Below are positions 14,054 to 17,311 of a DNA stretch of 17,311 nucleotides, piece by piece. Position numbers and translations under genes: made by a program. How positions within the stretch are numbered: position 1 is the first letter of the stretch; each line of letters begins with the position of its first letter. The stretch lies in the NCBI GenBank assembly GCA_964560135.1, contig CAZLKN010000059.1, positions 1 to 17,311 of the forward strand. Reading direction: 5' to 3'. The stretch comes from CAZLKN01 sp964560135. Lineage in GTDB: Bacteria; Actinomycetota; JAICYB01. The notes beneath the pieces were generated by a model that saw nothing but the letters and a program-made list of their open reading frames with translations, was not told the origin of the DNA and did no database searches.

Positions 14054-14673
14054 GCGCGGGCCGCCTTTACGAACGCTCGCAGCTTGTCCGGGTCCTTGAT
14101 GCCCGGCTCGCTCTCCACTCCGGAGGATACGTCCACACCGGCCGGCCGCAGGCGCCGGACGGCGGCCGCGACGTTGTCCGGTCGCAGACCCCCGGAGAGC
14201 ACGAAGGGTACCGCGGGACGCCGGGCCTCGATCACATCCCAGGGGGCCGTGCGGCCGGTGCCGCCGAGCTGCCCCTCCACGAAGGCGTCCAGATGGACGG
14301 CGTCGCAGGCGAGCCGCTCGAGCCCGGTGAGGTCGCGTCCGCCGCGCACCCGGACGGTGCGCAGCACGATCACTCCGGCGGGGAGCGGCGGCGCTTCGAC
14401 GTCCGCCGGGAACTGGACGCCGCCAAGATCCAGGCGCTCCGCGATCTCGGCGATCGTTGCGGGCACGGCGGCGTCGAAGACCCCGAAGGCCGTCACGTCG
14501 CCGGGGATCGCGCGGCGGAGGCCCTCCCCGGCCTCCGGGGTGATGCGCCGCGGGGACGGGGCGAAGATCATCCCCAGCGCGGACACGCCTGCGTCCACGG
14601 CGGGTTCGACGTCCTCGGCGCGGGTGATCCCGTCGACCTTCACCCAGATCCCTCGCTGGTCGTGCAGCGTCAT
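14050..14673 (-). CDS. trpF: phosphoribosylanthranilate isomerase, with catalytic Cys replaced by Asp
   Basis: A 207-residue TrpF-type TIM barrel placed between trpC and trpB. Recognisable blocks: DGITRAEDVEPAVDAGVSAL (residues 14-33), APSPRR at 38-43, VHLDAFVEGQLGGTGRTAPW (126-145) with the general-acid Asp129, LSGGLRPDNV at 159-168 and GVDVSSGVES at 179-188. The start of the barrel reads WVKVDGITR, where almost all TrpF have KICGIT; the Cys is the general base of the Amadori rearrangement. The VQLHG motif is also changed (VQFPA, 86-90). Asp might act as base, or activity may be low. Many actinobacteria lack trpF and use PriA instead. ATG 14673 overlaps trpC by 4 bp. Confidence 0.9.
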   Translation of the reverse strand: MTLHDQRGIWVKVDGITRAEDVEPAVDAGVSALGMIFAPSPRRITPEAGEGLRRAIPGDVTAFGVFDAAVPATIAEIAERLDLGGVQFPADVEAPPLPAGVIVLRTVRVRGGRDLTGLERLACDAVHLDAFVEGQLGGTGRTAPWDVIEARRPAVPFVLSGGLRPDNVAAAVRRLRPAGVDVSSGVESEPGIKDPDKLRAFVKAARA

Positions 14674-15449
14674 CGGCCCAGGAGCTCCCGGATCTTGCCC
14701 GCGGGGTCGGGGGCCACGACGAGCGCCTCCCCCACCAGTACGGCGTCCACGCCGATCGCCTCCAGCGCGGCCACGTCCTCGCGGGCGAGGATCGCGCTCT
14801 CACCCACGCACACCACCCCCTTGGGGATCCGCGGACGCAGCCGCGCCGTCGCCTGCGGATCCTCCTCGAAGGTCTCGAGGTCGCGATGGTTCACGCCGAT
14901 GATCTGCGCCCCTGCGGTCAGGGCGCGGTCGAGGTCGCTTTCGTCGAAGACCTCCACGAGCGCCGCCATCCCGAAGCGGTCAGCCTCCTCGAGCAAGGCG
15001 TGCAGGAGGGCGGCGTCGCAGATGCGGACGATGACGAGGAACGCGTCGGCTCCGGTCGCCCGGGCCCAGGCGACCTGGTAGGGGTCGATCACGAAGTCCT
15101 TCCACAGCACCGGGAGCTTCACGGCGGCCCTGGCGGCGGCCAGATCCTCGGGGGACCCCTTGAAGTAGGCGGGCTCGGTGAGCACGGACACCGCGCGGGC
15201 GCCGCCCCGCGCGTAGGCGGCGGCCTGACCGGCGGCGTCGAGGTCGGGCCGCAGGTCGCCGCGGGACGGTGAGGCGCGCTTCACCTCGGCGATGAGCGAC
15301 ATGCCGTCGGCGCGCAGCGCGGCGGTGAAGTCGCGGGGCGGGGCGGCGTCCCGAGCCCGGGCCTCCATCTCGGGCGGCGGAACCCGCCGGGTGGCATCCC
15401 GGACGGCGTCGCGGCGGGAGTCCAGGATCCGCGGGAGGAAGGCGGGCAT
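14670..15449 (-). CDS. trpC: indole-3-glycerol-phosphate synthase
   Basis: A 259-residue TIM-barrel enzyme, normal length. Catalytic residues at expected places: Glu55 and Lys57 in IAEVKRASPSRG, Lys117 in LWKDFVID, Glu166 in ALVEVFDE, Asn187 and Arg189 in GVNHRDL, and Glu217-Ser218 in VGESAI. It closes the ring of CdRP to indole-3-glycerol phosphate. Small departures (VFDE for VHDE, NHRD for NNRD) do not touch the catalytic set. ATG 15449 shares one base with the trpD stop, and its own stop overlaps trpF by 4 bp. Confidence 0.96.
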   Translation of the reverse strand: MPAFLPRILDSRRDAVRDATRRVPPPEMEARARDAAPPRDFTAALRADGMSLIAEVKRASPSRGDLRPDLDAAGQAAAYARGGARAVSVLTEPAYFKGSPEDLAAARAAVKLPVLWKDFVIDPYQVAWARATGADAFLVIVRICDAALLHALLEEADRFGMAALVEVFDESDLDRALTAGAQIIGVNHRDLETFEEDPQATARLRPRIPKGVVCVGESAILAREDVAALEAIGVDAVLVGEALVVAPDPAGKIRELLGR

Positions 15450-16468
15450 CAGCCGACCGCGCTGCACACGGCGACGAGACGGTCCAGCGCCGATCCGGCG
15501 TCGCCCGAGGCGAGCGTGGACAGCGCGAGCGCGACCCCACCGCGCAGATCCTCCACGGCGCCGGCGGCCAACAGGGCCGCGGCGGCGTTCAGGGCGACGG
15601 TGTCGCGGACGGGCCCGGTCTCGCCGTCGAGCAGGGCCCGCAGGCCGACGGCGTTCTCCTCCGGTGTCCCACCGGCCAGCGCGGTGAGCGGGGCACGCTC
15701 CAGGCCCGCGTCCTCGGGAAGGATCGTGCTCGAGGTGATCGTGCCGTCCTCCACACGCCAGACGAGGTTCTCGCCGGCCAGGGTGAGCTCGTCGGCGCCT
15801 CCGGCGCCGTGGACGACCAGGGCCCGCTGGACCCCCAGCCGCGCGAGCGCGCCGGCCACGAGCTCGGCGAGCCGCAGGTGGCCGACCCCCACGAGCTGGT
15901 AGGCGGGCCGCGCCGGGTTGGTCAGGGGGCCGAGCACGTTGAAGGCCGTGCGGATCGCGAGCGCGCGGCGCACCGGCATCACCTTCGCCATCGCCGGATG
16001 GAAAGCGGGGGCGAACATGAACCCGATCCCGGCCTCGTCGATGCACCGCGCCACATCCTCGGCGGTCAGGTCCATGCGCACCCCGAGGGCCTCGAGGACG
16101 TCGGCGGAGCCGGCCTTGCTCGACAGCGCCCGGTTGCCGTGCTTGGCGACGGGGAGCCCCGCTCCCGCGACCACGAGGGCGGCGGCGGTGGAGACGTTGA
16201 CGGTGCCGATGCCGTCCCCGCCGGTGCCGCAGGTGTCCACGAGCCCGGTCGCCTTCGGCGTGACGGGCACGGCATTGGCCCGCATGGTCGTCGCGAGCCC
16301 CGCGATCTCCTCGGGGGTCTCGCCCTTCATCCGCAGCGCGACGAGGAAACCGGCCACGAGCGACCCGGCGGCATCGCCCGACACGACCTCGTCGAGGGCC
16401 GCCGACGCCTCGTCGGCCGTGAGGTCGACGTGCTCGACGAGCTTGTGGAGAGCCTCCTGCAACGCCAT
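15449..16468 (-). CDS. trpD: anthranilate phosphoribosyltransferase
   Basis: A 339-residue protein of the expected size. The PRPP-binding loop DTCGTGGDG is at residues 78-86, followed by NVSTAAALVVAGAG; the anthranilate-site motif KHGNRALSSKAGSADVLEALG begins at 109; FAPAFHPAMAKVMPVRRAL and FNVLGPLTNPA are also canonical. It transfers phosphoribose to anthranilate. It is the first gene of the operon in this window and has no upstream trpE or trpG. No clear ribosome-binding site precedes ATG 16468. TAGAGT at 16483-16478 could be a -10, giving an almost leaderless mRNA, but a -35 at good spacing is missing. Confidence 0.96.
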   Translation of the reverse strand: MALQEALHKLVEHVDLTADEASAALDEVVSGDAAGSLVAGFLVALRMKGETPEEIAGLATTMRANAVPVTPKATGLVDTCGTGGDGIGTVNVSTAAALVVAGAGLPVAKHGNRALSSKAGSADVLEALGVRMDLTAEDVARCIDEAGIGFMFAPAFHPAMAKVMPVRRALAIRTAFNVLGPLTNPARPAYQLVGVGHLRLAELVAGALARLGVQRALVVHGAGGADELTLAGENLVWRVEDGTITSSTILPEDAGLERAPLTALAGGTPEENAVGLRALLDGETGPVRDTVALNAAAALLAAGAVEDLRGGVALALSTLASGDAGSALDRLVAVCSAVG

Positions 16469-16498
16469 GGTCCGACAACTCTACCGGCTCGGGCCGCC

Positions 16499-16514
16499 GT
16501 CAACCAGGGTTGAC
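16499..16514. promoter_or_regulatory. operator 1 of the HTH-Clp N gene pair
   Basis: GTCAACCAGGGTTGAC is a perfect palindrome (7-bp arms, 2-bp centre). Its right arm contains most of the TTGACA -35 of the HTH gene, so binding would block the promoter. Confidence 0.8.
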
Positions 16515-16538
16515 ACAGGTCAGGCGTCAACGTATGTT
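16510..16538 (+). promoter_or_regulatory. promoter of the HTH gene, predicted leaderless
   Basis: TTGACA (16510-16515, a perfect -35), 17-bp spacer, TATGTT (16533-16538). The expected start point, about 7 bp later, falls on the ATG at 16545, and no Shine-Dalgarno is present, so the mRNA is probably leaderless. Confidence 0.7.
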
Positions 16539-16541
16539 GAC
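16526..16541. promoter_or_regulatory. operator 2 of the HTH-Clp N gene pair
   Basis: GTCAACGTATGTTGAC is a perfect palindrome of the same GTCAAC-N4-GTTGAC form as operator 1, centred 27 bp from it. It contains the -10 box and ends 3 bp before the start codon. Confidence 0.8.
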
Positions 16542-16544
16542 GAC

Positions 16545-16823
16545 ATGGACGATGCGAGCTCGATCGCCGGAGACGCCGGCAGCCGCGACCCAAAGGTCGG
16601 CCTGCGCGCGGTCGCCGCCCTGCGCAGGCTCCAGGACCGCCTCGAGGCGCTCCAGGTGCACAACGCCCGCTCCCAGGGCTGGAGCTGGGAGGAGATCGCA
16701 CGCGAGCTGGGCGTCTCCAAGCAGGCGGTGCACAAGAAGTACGGGGGCGGGAGCCTCGCCGAGCGTCTGGCCGCGAGCCTCGGAGAGCTCGAGTCGGCGC
16801 TCGCGAGACGACTCAGGGACTGA
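16545..16823 (+). CDS. small HTH transcriptional regulator
   Basis: A 92-residue protein. A helix with heptad-like leucines (VAALRRLQDRLEALQVHNAR) leads into a helix-turn-helix at about residues 44-66 (WSWEEIARELGVSKQAVHKK), followed by KYGGGSLAERLAASLGELES. This is the compact HTH type found in actinobacteria beside Clp N-domain genes. Two matching palindromes overlap its own promoter, so autorepression is likely (inference). ATG 16545 has no ribosome-binding site but coincides with the predicted transcription start. The downstream Clp N-domain gene begins 12 bp after its stop and has a good RBS, so the pair is one operon. It is divergent from trpD. Confidence 0.85.
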   Translation: MDDASSIAGDAGSRDPKVGLRAVAALRRLQDRLEALQVHNARSQGWSWEEIARELGVSKQAVHKKYGGGSLAERLAASLGELESALARRLRD

Positions 16824-16835
16824 TCGGAGGGGACG

Positions 16836-17311
16836 ATGTTCGAACGCTTCACGGACGCAGCCCGGCGGGTGATCGTGACCGCGCAGCACGAGGCCCGCGG
16901 GATGCGCGACGACCGCATCGACGGCCATCACGTCCTGCTCGCCCTCGCATCCGACGGCGGCGGCGGAGCCTCCGGGATCCTCGCCGAGGCGGGGGTCGAC
17001 GAGACGGCCGTCCGCGAAGCGATCCGGCTGGAGGCCGCATCCGGGGACGCGGAGGCGCTGGACGCCATCGGCATCTCCCTGGAGGCGGTGCGGCGGAAGG
17101 TCGAATCGACGTTCGGCTCCGGCGCCCTCGACCGCCCGCCGGCGCGCACGGGCCACATCCCGTTCACCCGCGAGCTCAAGAAGGCTCTCGAGCTCTCGTT
17201 GCGCGAGGCGCTCCAGCACGGCAGTAGATCGATCACGACCACGCACCTGCTCCTTGGCATGCTCCGGGGCGGAGGACGACCCGTCGACCTTCTCCAGCGG
17301 CTCGACGCCGA
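16836..17311 (+). CDS. Clp N-terminal-domain protein, 3' end missing
   Basis: The first 158 residues are present, and the frame is open at the window edge. MFERFTDAARRVIVTAQHEA is the start of the Clp N (R) domain; the first repeat has HHVLLALASDGGGGASGILAEAGVD (about 31-55), and a second follows from FTRELKKALELSLREA to TTTHLLLGMLRGGGRPVDLL. These repeats bind substrates or adaptors in ClpA/ClpC. The sequence departs from ClpC in places (GMRDDRIDGHH for the usual LNHNYIGTEH), which favours a stand-alone Clp N protein, but the ATPase part may lie beyond the window. ATG 16836 follows GGAGGGG at 16826-16832. It is co-transcribed with the HTH regulator. Confidence 0.88.
   Translation, partial: MFERFTDAARRVIVTAQHEARGMRDDRIDGHHVLLALASDGGGGASGILAEAGVDETAVREAIRLEAASGDAEALDAIGISLEAVRRKVESTFGSGALDRPPARTGHIPFTRELKKALELSLREALQHGSRSITTTHLLLGMLRGGGRPVDLLQRLDA

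Noticed and set aside
12920..14902. 660-residue open frame on the plus strand opposite trpB and trpF
   Set aside because: An antisense shadow of well-conserved trp genes with low-complexity composition.
1..17311. CRISPR array, insertion sequence, prophage or toxin-antitoxin module
   Set aside because: No repeated spacers, transposase, integrase or phage gene was seen; the genes are metabolic, transport and regulatory.

Overview
The window is high-GC, gene-dense DNA from an actinobacterium (Actinomycetota). It is probably a draft or metagenome-assembled genome, because it holds two runs of exactly 100 N. The lineage is suggested by a PdtaR-type ANTAR response regulator, a DUF2505-like protein, an HTH gene paired with a Clp N-terminal-domain gene, frequent 1-, 4-, 8- or 11-bp gene overlaps, a TTG and a GTG start, and a probably leaderless gene. 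I cannot fix the class from sequence alone. Nothing here looks like phage, IS, CRISPR or plasmid DNA.

Layout. (1) 1-3006, minus strand: a coupled three-gene run, metallo-beta-lactamase-fold hydrolase, then thiolase, then short-chain dehydrogenase (cut by the left edge), probably acyl-CoA or lipid catabolism. (2) 3007-4204, plus strand: two small proteins, a degenerate receiver-like protein and a DUF2283-like protein preceded by a perfect CRP-type palindrome, followed by about 350 bp of structured non-coding DNA that ends as the leader of livK. (3) 4205-9287: a branched-chain amino-acid-type (Liv/HAAT) ABC importer. The lipoprotein livK is on the plus strand and converges on a minus-strand livH-livM-livG-livF operon, with a strong shared hairpin terminator between them. 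LivH carries an extra secreted beta-rich domain at its N-terminus. (4) 9378-10608, minus: a DUF2505-like gene coupled to pdtaR, and tRNA-Leu(CAA). (5) 10652-16468, minus: a tightly overlapped operon trpD-trpC-trpF-trpB-GNAT-trpA followed by two MaoC-like hotdog genes. It covers the anthranilate-to-tryptophan steps; trpE and trpG are not in the window. (6) 16499-17311, plus: a divergent HTH gene with two perfect GTCAAC-N4-GTTGAC operators over its promoter, then a Clp N-domain gene cut by the right edge.

Most notable points: the trp operon encloses a streptothricin-acetyltransferase-like GNAT; TrpF has Asp where the catalytic Cys should be; LivH is a domain fusion; the HTH-ClpN promoter is a compact autoregulatory design; and the N gap inside trpA is an assembly artefact (the same 55 bp on both sides) that falsely breaks an intact gene.
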